Below are positions 8,122 through 18,700 of a DNA stretch of 64,000 nt, in pieces (the stretch's first letter is position 1; every line of letters begins with the position of its first letter). The position numbers and the translations under genes were made by a program. The DNA comes from Streptomyces sp. DH24. GTDB lineage: Bacteria; Actinomycetota; Actinomycetes; Streptomycetales; Streptomycetaceae. The stretch spans positions 1-64,000 of the forward strand of contig NZ_JARVKW010000003.1 of assembly GCF_029813775.1 (NCBI RefSeq), read 5' to 3'. The notes under the pieces are model-generated. The model was not told the origin of the DNA. It searched no databases and saw nothing but the letters and a program-made list of their open reading frames with translations.

Positions 8122-9671
8122 CACTCGTCTCCTTCCACCGCGGCCTCGGCCTCGGCCGTGGTCTGCGACCGGCCCCGGGAGGGGTCGGCCTCGGCGGCGA
8201 GCTCCTCCCGGCGGGCCTGTTCCTCCGCCGCGAGCGTCGCCTCGTCGGCCGCGGGCACGCTGCTGGCCAGCGGCCCGAAGGCGCGGCGCAGGTCGACGGC
8301 CCCGGCCTCGCCCTTGACCAGGGCCAGCGGGGCGAAGTGGCGGGCGATGCCGGCGGGCGCCCGCAGCAGGGGGCGGCGCGCGGCGTCGGCCGGCCACTCG
8401 ACGCTGCCGGTGGCGGTGCGGGCGGGGATGATCCAGTGGTCGCCGGTGCGGTAGGTGCCGCCCTTGGCGAAGTACACCTCGACGCCGTCCTCCAGGGGCA
8501 GCCACTCCCCCTCCTCGACCCGGACCGCGCCGTCGCGCAGGGCGGCGGTGCGGCCCTTGCGCCGGGGTCCCTCGTGCTGGTCCCAGCGCCGCAGGAAGGG
8601 GTGCAGGTGGGGCAGGCGTCCGACGGTCGGGCCGGGTTCGCCGGACAGCCGCACCCGGCGGCCGGGCAGGTCCAGTTCCTCGACCCGCAGCAGCGGCAGG
8701 GCTTCGAGTCGGGAGGCGTAGGCGGTGTCCACGAACTCGACGTGGTCGCCGACGTCGAGGTCCAGCTTGTCGTCGTGGCCGAGGGACGCCAACCGCACCC
8801 AGGTGCCGTCGAGTTCGTCGACCGGGAAGACCACCGAGCCGTTCTCGCGGGACCACTTGAAGGTGGCCTCGCCCGCCTCGCCGCCGGCGTGGACCTCCAC
8901 GCGGTACAGCTGGTTCTCCGGGCCCCGGTAGCGGGCGTCCGGCTTGACCAGGCACGGGTCCTCGTCGGCGTGGTCGGGCCGCTCGCTGCGGGCGGCGAGT
9001 CGGGCCGAGGGTGCCGCCCGGCGCTTCGCCCAGTCGTCGAAGGCGGCGCGGACGACCTCCTTCGACGGCTCGGGGTCCTCGATCCGCAGATCGGCCAGGG
9101 AGAGCGGCAGTACCTGCCAGACGACCTTGACGCGGGCCGCGGTGTCCGGCATCGCCGCGCCCAGGGCGACCTCGCGCAGCGCCGGGTCCTCGGCCGCGGT
9201 GACCGAGCGTTCCCACACCAACAGGTAGACCACGAACGGCGCCTGGGCGGGCGAGGGCAGCCGGTCGCCGGGCTTCTCCGGGTCGCGGAAGCCGTCGGGC
9301 TGGTCCCAGTAGGTCCAGTGGGCGAGCGGCTCGGCGGTCTCCTGCTCGGCACCGTCCTCGTCCGGCACGGGTGTCCCCGGTGCCGGGCGGGTGGCGTCGC
9401 ACAGGATGCCGTCCACGTAGTAGCGGCCGCCGTGGATGTGCAGGGTGTCGAGGTCGTGCTTGCCGCCCACGTACTCGATGCGGAATCCGGCGGCGTCGCG
9501 CGGCCCGCCGTAGGGCCCGATCAGGTCGGCGGCGAGGGTGCGGGCCCGGTGGAGCTGGATGGCGGCCTGTTCGTTGAGGTCCGCGTCGAGCTGGACGCGG
9601 CCCTGCTGGGCGACGACCGCGGAGTAGTGCCGCTCCGGGCGGAACGTGGAGCGGGAGAGGTCAGCGTGCAT
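8121..9671 (-). CDS. DUF6519-type protein of the eCIS cluster
   Basis: 516 aa. The N-terminus (MHADLSRSTFRPERHYSAVV, then QQGRVQLDADLNEQAAIQ) is the signature of the DUF6519 family, found in phage-tail-like and contractile injection clusters. The rest is beta-rich with repeated short W/Y and G segments (ATFKWSRENGSVVFPV, GDHVEFVDT), suggesting a surface-exposed beta domain. No signal peptide or metal motif was seen. ATG 9671 follows an AGGGGGA sequence. It lies 57 nt after the beta-helix-like gene and is coupled to the amidase. A baseplate decoration or adhesin-like part is plausible; the function is not established. Confidence 0.7.
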   Translation of the reverse strand: MHADLSRSTFRPERHYSAVVAQQGRVQLDADLNEQAAIQLHRARTLAADLIGPYGGPRDAAGFRIEYVGGKHDLDTLHIHGGRYYVDGILCDATRPAPGTPVPDEDGAEQETAEPLAHWTYWDQPDGFRDPEKPGDRLPSPAQAPFVVYLLVWERSVTAAEDPALREVALGAAMPDTAARVKVVWQVLPLSLADLRIEDPEPSKEVVRAAFDDWAKRRAAPSARLAARSERPDHADEDPCLVKPDARYRGPENQLYRVEVHAGGEAGEATFKWSRENGSVVFPVDELDGTWVRLASLGHDDKLDLDVGDHVEFVDTAYASRLEALPLLRVEELDLPGRRVRLSGEPGPTVGRLPHLHPFLRRWDQHEGPRRKGRTAALRDGAVRVEEGEWLPLEDGVEVYFAKGGTYRTGDHWIIPARTATGSVEWPADAARRPLLRAPAGIARHFAPLALVKGEAGAVDLRRAFGPLASSVPAADEATLAAEEQARREELAAEADPSRGRSQTTAEAEAAVEGDE

Positions 9672-9728
9672 GTATGGGGTCCCCCTGGTTCGGGAAGGTG
9701 CGTGCGGGTTCGGTGGCTCTGCGGTCGC

Positions 9729-11903
9729 TCACGTCACGAAGAAGATCCCGGCGTCGGTGCCCGCGGGCGCGTACTCCGCGAGCCGTGCCCGCAGGCCGTC
9801 CTCGCGCTGCGGCCGGTACAGGTCGTGGCAGGCGCCCATCTCGGCGCCGTCGTCCGCGCCGCGCCGGATCTCCTCGGCACACCGGTCGGCGAGCAGCCCG
9901 TACCAGGGCGTCCCGTAGCGCTGCGAGGCGAACAACGGCCTGACGCGGCCTGCCTGTCCGGTCCCGGCGAGGTCCGGCTGGCAGCGGTGGCGGCGCGGTG
10001 TCCGGGACCCGGCGGGCACGTACGAGTACCGCAGGCAGCCGATGCCGCGCCGGGCCACGTGCAGGCGCCCGGTGAACACCGAGTTCTCCGCGATCCGCAC
10101 GGCGTGGGTGTGGATCTCGCCGATGACGGTGGTGCGGTGCAGGTGCAGCACGGCGTGGGCGTGGCGGCAGTCCGGGGCGGACAGCGCCTCGCGGTGGTCG
10201 GAGGTGGCGTCCACGACGCTGTCGCGGATGTGGATGGCGAGGGGGTCCTCGCTCACCTCGTCGCCGATGACCTCGATGGTGCCGAGGATGCTGTGCTCGA
10301 CCTGGAGGCAGGCGGTGGTGCGTTCCAGGACGACGCTCGGTTCCTCCGGCGAGTGCGGCTCGCACTGGGGCTCCAGCGACCAGCCCGGTACGAGGGTGCA
10401 GTGCCGCAGGACGACGGAGCCCACCGGGCCGGTGACGTTGATGCCGCGTCCGGCGACGAGCAGCCCGTCCAGGACGATGCCGGGCCGCTCGTGCGGGGCG
10501 CAGTCGCCGGACACCGCGCGGACGTTGAGGGCGTCGGGGCGGTTGCTGTACCAGTCGAGCAGTCGGATCACCGGACGGGTGCCCTCGGCGGCGCGCACCT
10601 CCAGCCGGTCGCCCGGGTCCAGGTCGAAGTCGAGCTGTTCCTGGTAGGCGCCGCTGTGCGTGATCTCGATGATGCCCGCGGGCCCGGTGCGGTCGGCCCG
10701 GCGGTCGTGCTGCCAGGCCCGGTAGGCGTCCATGATCTGCCGGTAGGGCTGTCCGGGCCCGACCCGGTAGACCTCGGCGTCGGGCCGCGGTTCGCGGTCG
10801 CGCTCGTATGCGCCGCCGCCCATGTCGGCGCCGAACGCGTAGTGGTAGTCCACCCACACGCCCTGCCGGGGCGCGGTCCGGGAGCCGAACGCGATCCGCC
10901 CGAGCTCGGGGTCCACGGCGACCTGGCCGCGCCTGGGCCGGTAGCGCCAGTCGGACAGGTCGGCGACCACGATGTCGGAGGGCGGCACGGGCCGGTCCTC
11001 GCCGTCGCGGCGGATGACGAGGCTCTTGCCGGGGCCGTAGTAGTCGAGGAGCCGGTCGTGCAGCAGGCGGCGGGTGACGAACGCCGGGACGTTGTCGACG
11101 GCGGCGATGTGCGCGGGCGAGGGTTCCGGGAGGGCCTTGGTGACCAGCGGGGTGTCGTTGCCCAGGATGGAGAAGGTGTACAGGTTGCGGGCGCGGTCGA
11201 CGCAGTACGCCGGGGACCGGGTGAGCGAGTACGCCTTCAGCCGCCAGACGAACAGGGCCACGCCGGCCGGGGTCAGGCCGCCCTGCCGGTGCCGGGAGTC
11301 GGCGCGGCGGACGTCGACCGTGCGGGCCGTGGCCCCGAACGGGCCGCTCTGGAGGGCGAGTGCGGCGCCGTCGCGGAGGTCGGCGAGCCGGCCGCGGTCC
11401 CCCCGCCGCCCGCTCCCGTAGAGCTTCACGGGCTGGGTGTGGGAGACCTGCCGGGACAGTTCGACGGCCCGCGCGGGCCAGTTGGCCACCTGCTCGGACA
11501 GCTCCTCCAGCAGGTGCAGGGTGCCTTTGCGGCGGCGGCTCGCGACCGTGCCGGCCACGTCTTGGCGCGGGGCGACCGCCTCGGCGAGTGCGGCCCGGCC
11601 GCCGTCGTGCAGGCCGGTGGTGAGGACGCGTTCGTAGCCGGGCAGTGTGCGGTAGCCGACGAGGTCGCCGAGGTAGGGCAGCACCCAGGGCGCGGCGGTC
11701 TCCACGAACAGGTCCTCGTAGCCCTGCTGGACGCCGTCGCGGACCCGGTCGAGCTGTTCGCTGATCACGGCGAGCAGGGCGCGCAGCGGCTCGCCCTCCT
11801 CGGCGTCGCGCAGCCGGTGCCATCGGGGCAGCAGCGCGGCGAGCCCGTCGGGGTCCCCGGTCACCGCCGGGGCGGGCGTCGCGGGCGGGGTGTCCGGGGA
11901 CAT
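9729..11903 (-). CDS. Baseplate/tail protein with beta-helix-like middle
   Basis: 724 aa. The first 130 residues resemble tail protein I-like (gpI/P2I) baseplate parts: LPRWHRLRDAEEGEPLRAL, then an aromatic/proline segment ending LPYLGDLVGYRTLPG. The centre (about 330-600) has many short V/I/G strands (IVLDGLLVAGRGINVTGPVG, then VVLRHCTLVPGW) typical of a right-handed parallel beta-helix, as in fibre or spike proteins. The C-terminus (GTPWYGLLADRCAEEIRRGA) resembles the ends of Streptomyces phage-tail-associated proteins. ATG 11903 overlaps the previous stop (TGATG). It is the best candidate here for a fibre-like element. Confidence 0.6.
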   Translation of the reverse strand: MSPDTPPATPAPAVTGDPDGLAALLPRWHRLRDAEEGEPLRALLAVISEQLDRVRDGVQQGYEDLFVETAAPWVLPYLGDLVGYRTLPGYERVLTTGLHDGGRAALAEAVAPRQDVAGTVASRRRKGTLHLLEELSEQVANWPARAVELSRQVSHTQPVKLYGSGRRGDRGRLADLRDGAALALQSGPFGATARTVDVRRADSRHRQGGLTPAGVALFVWRLKAYSLTRSPAYCVDRARNLYTFSILGNDTPLVTKALPEPSPAHIAAVDNVPAFVTRRLLHDRLLDYYGPGKSLVIRRDGEDRPVPPSDIVVADLSDWRYRPRRGQVAVDPELGRIAFGSRTAPRQGVWVDYHYAFGADMGGGAYERDREPRPDAEVYRVGPGQPYRQIMDAYRAWQHDRRADRTGPAGIIEITHSGAYQEQLDFDLDPGDRLEVRAAEGTRPVIRLLDWYSNRPDALNVRAVSGDCAPHERPGIVLDGLLVAGRGINVTGPVGSVVLRHCTLVPGWSLEPQCEPHSPEEPSVVLERTTACLQVEHSILGTIEVIGDEVSEDPLAIHIRDSVVDATSDHREALSAPDCRHAHAVLHLHRTTVIGEIHTHAVRIAENSVFTGRLHVARRGIGCLRYSYVPAGSRTPRRHRCQPDLAGTGQAGRVRPLFASQRYGTPWYGLLADRCAEEIRRGADDGAEMGACHDLYRPQREDGLRARLAEYAPAGTDAGIFFVT

Positions 11904-14900
11904 CACTTGACCTCCGTAAGGATCAGGGTGTCGGCGGCCCGCGGTGACAGCATGGCGAGCTGGGCGGGGCGGACGCCGCGGAAGACGAACACCGACCTGC
12001 CCCTGGCCAGGCGCCGGGTGTCGGTGATGTCCGGGTTGAGGCGCAGGAGTTCGGCGAGCGGGACGCCGTACCGGGCGCAGACCGACGTCAGGGTCTCGCC
12101 TTTGTCGTCGCGGACGGTGTGGACCTTCTCGTCGTACGTCGCGGGGTGCGCCGGGACGGTCGCCCTGGGCGGGCCGGGGTCGGTGAGCAGGGCGGTGAGC
12201 TCCTCGGGGGTGGCGGAGGAGGGCACGCCGGTGAAGACGTCGACGTCCATGTGGTCGACGCCGGGCACGGAGTGCGCCGTGGCGAGCACCTCGGACAGCC
12301 GGGCGGGCCGGGCCAGTTCGCGTCCGTCGAAGCCGAGCCGGCGCAGCAGGGCCTGCCGCAGCCGCGGTTCGACGATCTCCCACGTGTGGTCGGGCGCCAC
12401 CTTCACCTTGGCGGCGAGCAGCAGCAGGACCAGTTCGCGGGCGTCCACGCGGACGGGAAGGCCGGCGTCGCCGTACTCGGTGAGCGCGCCGCGCAGGGCG
12501 CGCAGGGTGGCGGAGTCGCCCGCGACGGGCACGTCGTCGGTGCCGGCGACCGTCACGTGCAGCACGCGCCGCCGTCCGTCGAAAAGTTCGCGTGCGGCGG
12601 CCCGGCCGATGCCGGCGCGGGAGCGGGCGAAGTCCTCGTAGTCGGCGGCGGACACCAGCCGGTCCAGGGCGGACACGGCGAGCGGGATCGTGCGGCGGGT
12701 CAGGCCGGGGCCGTCCGCGTCGGCGCCGCCCGTCGCCGGGCGCGGGTTGGTGACCGCGGTGACGCCGAGCGGGCGGGTGAGGGGCTGGGTGACGCGGTCG
12801 GCGGGCACGTTGGCGGCGCGGCCGGTGCCGAAGCGGTAGCGGGCGCGGACGTTCTCGTGGCCGGTGGGCAGGCGGGCGCCGTGCACGCCGTCCCCGAAGG
12901 TGACCGTGGTGCGTCCGCCGGCCGTGGAGCCGGTGATGTAGACGCGTTCGGCCGGGCCGCGTCCGGCGAGGCTGTCGACCTCGTGCCACAGCACGCCGTC
13001 GACGCGGATCTCCAGCACGGGTGTCGCGCCGAGGGGGTTGTCGTCGGCGAGCCAGGTCAGCGGGGACTGCCACAGCGCGAACGTCTGGTTCGTGCGGTCC
13101 GAGTCGCCGCTGCCGATGGCCTCCTCGCGGCTCTCGCCGTGGGTGGCCTCGACGACGTTGCCGAGGATGCGCACGGTCTCGCGCCGGTAGCGGTGGGCGA
13201 GGCCGGCGGTGAGGGCGAGCCGGGTGTGGACGTGGTCGCCGGGCAGTTGCGGGTCGACGGCCGGTTCGGCGGCGGCGACGGTGACCACTTCGGTGGCCCT
13301 GACGCCCGCGACGCCCGGGATGTCGGAGCGTTCGCCGGTGACGATCAGGGTGCGGCCGGGGCGCAGGCCGTCGTACAGCTCGGCGAGTTCGATCTCGTTG
13401 CCGTGCACGTCCTCGCCGAGCGGCTCGTCGGCCAGGAGGAGCGGTTCGCCCGCGGCGTACACGGTGGTGTCGCGGATGTGGGACAGCAGGACGTCGAACT
13501 CGTCCAGCCAGGGGTCGGCGAGGGTGAGTTCGGTGCCGCGGCCGGTGATGCCGTAGTTGGTGTACACGGCGGTGCGCGCGGCGACCACCTGGGTGGTGAC
13601 GAACGCCAGTTCCGGGTCGCCGGGTACGCCGTCGTCGGCTCCCTTGGCGGGGCGTCGCACGGCCACCCAGCCGCCGACGGTGATGCCCTCGTGCACGGTG
13701 TCCAGTTGCAGGACGCGGCGGTTGACGGGTTCGGGCTTGCTGGCGATGACGATCTCGACGTGGGGCTCGGCGCTGCCCACCGTGTACTTGAGGCTGATCT
13801 CGTGATCGCCGTGCGTGAACTGCTCGCTGCTGCCGGGCCGCAGAGCGACCTGCTCGGAGGTGCCGTTGTGGACGCCGACGTGGACGAGGCCCTCGTTGTC
13901 GGGCCGCGACACGAAGACGGTGCGTTCGGGCAGGCCGGAGTGGAGGCGGGCGGTGACGCCGGGTTCCTGGGAGCCGGCCGGGATGGGGGTCCCCCCGCTC
14001 GAGCGAAGTCGAGAGTGGGGGAGGTTGAGCCAGCTCAGGTCGCGGTCCTGGCCGGAGCGCACCGACAGGTCGACCCGGCCGGGGCCGAGCGTGAAGGCGA
14101 CGGGCTGGGCGACGGGCAGGTTCTCCGCGCGCTGGTCGGAGCTGCTGCCCTCGACGTACTGGAACTCGGCCCGCACCGGGGTTTTGCCCGCGGTGTCGTA
14201 CACGACGCGCATGCTCGCCAGTACGGCGCCGGTCAGCGGCCAGTCGGCGGTGCGGATGACCCGGCCGCGGTCGTCCTGGACGGGCTTGAGCGGGGCCGTC
14301 GCGCCGAACGGGGCGGCGGTGACGCGCAGGGCGAGCAGTTCGCGCAGGAGCTGCGGCGTGCCGGGCGCGGCCGCCGTGCGCCAGGCCGGGTAGAGGCTGC
14401 CGAGGCCGGGGTCGAGGGCGGACAGCAGGCGGGCGGTGTCGGTGCTGGGACGCTGCGGTCCGAGGGCGCCCCGGGGTGCGGGTGCGCTGCCGCGCAGGGC
14501 GGGCAGTACGGCGCCGAGGGCGCGCAGGGCGGCCTCCTGGGGGGCTGCCGTGTTGCGGGGGCCCGACGGACTCGCCGCGGCCGCCGCGGCGGCGGGTTCG
14601 GCGGTCCGGGCGGGCGCCAGCGCCAGGGCTCGCTCGGCGAGTTCGGCGAGCACCGCCTCCAGCTGTGCGAACCAGGCCGCCACGTCCTCGTACGGCGTGG
14701 CCAGCACCTGTGCCTCGCCGAGACGGGCGACGGGTTCGGCGAGGCGGGCCGCGAGCCGCTCGGGGGTCCTGACGCCGTCCAGGTCGGCGCGCAGCGGCGT
14801 GAGGACCTGGTCCTCGAAGTCCTCGATCAGGCGGCTGACGGGCCGCGGGTTGGGCACCTCGGGCGTGGGCGGTTCGTCGCCGGGCTCGCCGGGCCCGGCG

Positions 14901-15718
14901 GGGTCGGTGGTCCAGCGCCGTACCTCGTCGACGAGTTCCTTCAGGGTGGGCGGGGCCGACTGCGGCAGGGAGATCGCGGTGACGTCGTCGTCGCGGTCGA
15001 CGCGGACTCCGGCGACCGGCAGGAGTTTCCGCTCGCCGCCCGCGCGTTCCCCGAACACGAACAGCAGTTGGTCGCCGGTGCGCAGGGAGGCGGAGGTGCC
15101 CGCGACAAACAGCTGGGAGCGCTTCGCCAGGTCCTGCGGGGTGACCAGGGAGGGCCTGCGGCGGCGGACCTTCAGCTCGTTGAAGTCCCAGCGGGCGGTC
15201 AGGTCCCGGCTGGTCTCGAAGGTCAGCGACTCCTCGTCGGCGGACGCGGGCACGCTGTGGCTGCGGGCGCCGCGCGGCACGACGACGGGCAGGGCCTCGG
15301 CGCGCGGGTCGCGTTCGAGGGTGTACGCCAGGTGCGTCGTCGCGGCCACGCCGGGGCGCGGCCGGTGTCCGACGAGCCGGCCGAGCAGCACCAGGGAGCG
15401 GTGCTCGTTGGCCGTGCGGACGTAGGCCTCGTCGGCGATCCGCTCGGAGTGGAAGGTCAGCAGGTCGCCCAGGACGGCGGTGGCGTCGAGAAGCCCGATC
15501 GCCGGGTCGTCGGGCGTACGGACGGTCAGGCCGTGCAGGGCCGGGTAGGCGGGTGAGGCGAGCCGGTCGAGGAGGGCGGCCAGGAAGGAGCCGTACTCGC
15601 CGACGCGGTAGTCCAGCGCGGTGCGGCCGGGCGGGTTGTGGAGCGGGGCGGGCGCGAGCTGCTCGTCGTGGCCGCCGCGGCAGGCGCCGCCGCAGGTGCA
15701 CTCGTCGGTCGCGGTCAT
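11903..15718 (-). CDS. Large eCIS baseplate protein (Afp12-like) with C-terminal LysM
   Basis: 1,271 aa. Begins with a Cys-rich patch (DECTCGGACRGG), then YRVGEYGSFLAALLDRLAS and IGLLDATAVLGDLLTFHSER, typical of putative baseplate assembly proteins that ring the spike. The C-terminal third has VSAADYEDFARSRAGIGRA and VEPRLRQALLRRLGFDGREL, the baseplate J/gp6-gp7-like fold. A LysM-type module (LTSVCARYGVPLAELLRLNP) follows near residue 1225. The middle is Ala/Pro-rich. Start and stop both overlap neighbours (ATGA and TGATG). One oddity: about 39 bp of a palindromic sequence (13,984-14,023) lie in frame inside the gene and encode an HSRLRSSGG-type segment. Family placement good; exact ring position inferred. 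Confidence 0.75.
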   Translation of the reverse strand: MTATDECTCGGACRGGHDEQLAPAPLHNPPGRTALDYRVGEYGSFLAALLDRLASPAYPALHGLTVRTPDDPAIGLLDATAVLGDLLTFHSERIADEAYVRTANEHRSLVLLGRLVGHRPRPGVAATTHLAYTLERDPRAEALPVVVPRGARSHSVPASADEESLTFETSRDLTARWDFNELKVRRRRPSLVTPQDLAKRSQLFVAGTSASLRTGDQLLFVFGERAGGERKLLPVAGVRVDRDDDVTAISLPQSAPPTLKELVDEVRRWTTDPAGPGEPGDEPPTPEVPNPRPVSRLIEDFEDQVLTPLRADLDGVRTPERLAARLAEPVARLGEAQVLATPYEDVAAWFAQLEAVLAELAERALALAPARTAEPAAAAAAASPSGPRNTAAPQEAALRALGAVLPALRGSAPAPRGALGPQRPSTDTARLLSALDPGLGSLYPAWRTAAAPGTPQLLRELLALRVTAAPFGATAPLKPVQDDRGRVIRTADWPLTGAVLASMRVVYDTAGKTPVRAEFQYVEGSSSDQRAENLPVAQPVAFTLGPGRVDLSVRSGQDRDLSWLNLPHSRLRSSGGTPIPAGSQEPGVTARLHSGLPERTVFVSRPDNEGLVHVGVHNGTSEQVALRPGSSEQFTHGDHEISLKYTVGSAEPHVEIVIASKPEPVNRRVLQLDTVHEGITVGGWVAVRRPAKGADDGVPGDPELAFVTTQVVAARTAVYTNYGITGRGTELTLADPWLDEFDVLLSHIRDTTVYAAGEPLLLADEPLGEDVHGNEIELAELYDGLRPGRTLIVTGERSDIPGVAGVRATEVVTVAAAEPAVDPQLPGDHVHTRLALTAGLAHRYRRETVRILGNVVEATHGESREEAIGSGDSDRTNQTFALWQSPLTWLADDNPLGATPVLEIRVDGVLWHEVDSLAGRGPAERVYITGSTAGGRTTVTFGDGVHGARLPTGHENVRARYRFGTGRAANVPADRVTQPLTRPLGVTAVTNPRPATGGADADGPGLTRRTIPLAVSALDRLVSAADYEDFARSRAGIGRAAARELFDGRRRVLHVTVAGTDDVPVAGDSATLRALRGALTEYGDAGLPVRVDARELVLLLLAAKVKVAPDHTWEIVEPRLRQALLRRLGFDGRELARPARLSEVLATAHSVPGVDHMDVDVFTGVPSSATPEELTALLTDPGPPRATVPAHPATYDEKVHTVRDDKGETLTSVCARYGVPLAELLRLNPDITDTRRLARGRSVFVFRGVRPAQLAMLSPRAADTLILTEVK
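13984..14023. repeat. Palindromic Streptomyces-type small repeat inside a baseplate gene
   Basis: A G/C hairpin with GGGGGTCCCCCC, CTCGAGCGAAGTCGAGAG and TGGGGGAG segments. It resembles an abundant intergenic palindromic repeat I recall from Streptomyces genomes. Here it lies within the 1,271-aa baseplate gene and keeps the frame open. Confidence 0.55.
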
Positions 15719-18700
15719 CGCGTGCCTCCCAGGGAAATCGCCAGCCGCCCGTTCTCCGGCCGGTCCGGGTCGTTGTCGCAGGTGGCGATCTCCAGCGGGC
15801 CGAGCCGCAGCACGCCGTCCTCCCGTTCTCCTCGGTCCTCCTCGAACAGCCGCCGCAGCCGGGTCACTTCGACGCTCTCCACACCGGGGACGGCCGCCGC
15901 GGCGGCGACCAGGCGGCTGAGCCGCACCGGTTCGCCGAAGGTCAGCGCGTCCGGGTGGAAGAAGCCGAGCCGCCCGCCGGGCAGCCGGCCGTTGCCCAGT
16001 ACGCGGTACAGCTCGGCGAGGATCTGCCCGTGCTGGTGGCCGGGCGCGGCGCACACGGTCAGTTCGACGTCGAGCGGCACCAGGCGCGCGGGCCCGACGA
16101 CGAGGTCGTGGCCGATGCGCCGGTACGTCTCCAGGACCTGGGTCACCGCGTCCAGCAGCTGGGGTGACGGGGCGCCGGTGCCGTGCGCGTCGACGGCGAC
16201 GTGCGCCTCCTGGACGCTGCCGGTCCAGCGGAGGGCGGCGGCGGCCCGCCGCACGCCGGGCAGGGCGGAGGCGAGGGCCGCGTAGTCAGCGGCGGTGATG
16301 GCGCGCAGCCGGGTGCGGCGCAGGTCGAGCGGCGCCAGCTGGCGTACCTGCTCGACGGGTTCGGGCTCGGTGCCGCCGGTGGCGGGCAGCGGGTTGCGGA
16401 CGGCGGCGATCGGCGCCTCGCACCCGTCCCGTACGACGAGGTGGTTGATGGCCTCCGCGCCGACGTTGCCCGCGGTGCCGCCGCCGAGCCGGTAGCGCAG
16501 GGCGAGGCGGGCTCCCGGGGTGGGCCGCGCGCCGTGCCGGCCGTCGCCGAAGCGCAGCGCGAGCCGCCCGTCGTCCTCCAGCTCACCGACGAAGTGCCGC
16601 TCGCGCGGGCCGCTGCCGAGCAGGTCGCGGCGCGGCTCCCACTCCAGGTCGCCGTCGAGGACGCGCACGGCGGGCAGGGCGCGGCGCGGGTCCTGGGCGA
16701 GGGCGGCGGCCGCGGGGCCGCGCAGCACCTCCTCACCGGGGTGCAGTCCCGCCGCGTAGCCAGGTCCCCAACTGTGCGCGATCTCCCACGCGATGTGCCC
16801 GTCGAGGACGGTGCCCGCGCGGGCGCGTGCGGCCAGGATCTCCACGCGGCGCAGCTTGGCGTCGAGCAACCGGTCACTGCGGTGCAGGAGTTCGCGCAGC
16901 GCGCGGACCGGGTGGCGGCGCAGTTCGAGGCGTTCCAGTACGTCCAGGCCGTAGATCACGGCGAGTTCGGCGATCTCCGTCTCGCCGAGGCCGTCCCGGT
17001 CGCGGGCGCTGCGCCACAGCTCCACGAGGCGCTGCCGCACCCGGTCCGGGATGGCCGCGATCCGCTCGGCCTGCCCCCGGGCGACGACGGCCCGGTCGGG
17101 GAACGGCACGGTCTGCGTGACGGGCGTCCGGCCGAGGACGGGACGGAAACGGGGCCGTGTGCCGGGGTACACGGACTGCGCGAGCAGGGTGCGCAGCGCG
17201 GCGGCCTGGGCGTAGGCGGTGCCGGGCACGACGCGTTCGTGCCGCTGCCCGGCGCGTTCCAGGCCGAGTCCGGCGCGGTTGACGGCCCTCTCGCCGACCA
17301 CGCCGAAGAGTTCGCGGACGTCGTCGGGTCCGAGGACCCGGCCGTCCTCCGTCCGGTCGGTGAGCGCGTTGATCAGCCGGGCGGGCGCGTTGCCCTGCTC
17401 CGGGTCGGCACAGCCGAAGGCAGCGGGGTCGCAGGGTGCGGTGACGGCCGGGTCGGGCGGCACGGTGACCGTCTCGGGCAGGCCGGTGAGCGTGCGTCCG
17501 TGGTCGACGAGGACGACGTTGCCGCGCACGAGGGTGACGTCCTCGACGGGCAGGCAGTCCCGTCCGGCGCGGGTGGTGAGGCAGAACGGGAAGCGCAGGG
17601 CGTCCTCGGCGGCCCAGGTGACCTCCAGGACCGGCTGGTCCTCGATGCGGTCGAGGCCGGGGGTGACGGAGGTGAGGCGGACGGCCTGGCGGTGGGCCGG
17701 GTCGGCGTCGCCGGAAGTGCCGGTGCGCGGGCCCCTGACCTCCTCGAACACGACGACGTCCCCGGGCCGCAGCGCGAGGCGGCGCTCCCGGCAGGTCTCC
17801 CGGTCCACCCACGCGTCCCGCAGGGTCGCCGAGGTGGCGCCCGCGGGCAGGGCGCACACCTCGCCGCCCCACGTCCACAGCCGGATCGCGTTGTGCGCGG
17901 CGCGCAGTTCCAGCGGGTCGGCCGCGACGACCGGTTCGAAGACCTCGACCGAGCCGCGTTCGTCCAGGTCGCCGAGGTCGTTCTCGTCGATGACCGTGCC
18001 GGGTTCGGGGCGGTCGTGCGGGTCGAGGCTGCGGACGTCGACGGAGGCGAAGCGGAACGTGCCCGGGGCGAGCGTCTGGTCGTCGGCCGTGCGGACGGTG
18101 ACGTAGGCGCGGGCGTTGCAGCCGTCGTGCATCGCGTAGTCGATGAGCCGGACGTGCCGGCGCACCGAGACGCGGCGGCGCGCCGTGTCGAGGTAGGCCT
18201 CGGTGGCGACGGCGTCCTGCTGGTAGCTGATCCGGTCGCCGGTGTACGCGAGCAGTTCGACGAGGGTGGTGCCCAGGTCGGCGGGGTTGCGCTCGACCCA
18301 GTCGGGGGTGGTGAGCGCGAGCCGGTCCAGGAGCAGCTTGCGGATGGTGTCGTAGTCGCGGGCCGTGTAGTCGATGACGGGCGCGGCCGGGAAGACCGTG
18401 TCCGCGCCGTGGTCGTCCTTGCAGTCGAACGGTGTCGGGCAGTCGGGCCGGAACACGAACGTCGCGCTGTGGTAGCGCTGGTCGAAGCCGCGGTACGGCT
18501 CGCTGCCGGGCCGCCCGTACGGGTCGGTCTCGACCAGGGACAGCCGGTAGCGGGAGGTGTCGCCGGCCCGGTCGACGGTGACGTACAGCCGGTCGTCGAG
18601 CTCCGGGTCCTCCTCGCGTTCCACGCTGAGGTCCACTGCGGTGATGCCGGTGACGCGTCGGCCGCCGTCGATGCGGACGTTCTCCGGGCCCAGCCCCTGC

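Noticed and set aside
8337..15556. Long plus-strand frames (about 1,434 and 1,145 codons) opposite the baseplate genes
   Set aside because: Shadows of the minus-strand genes, with low-complexity Gly/Val/Arg/Gln translations and no motifs.
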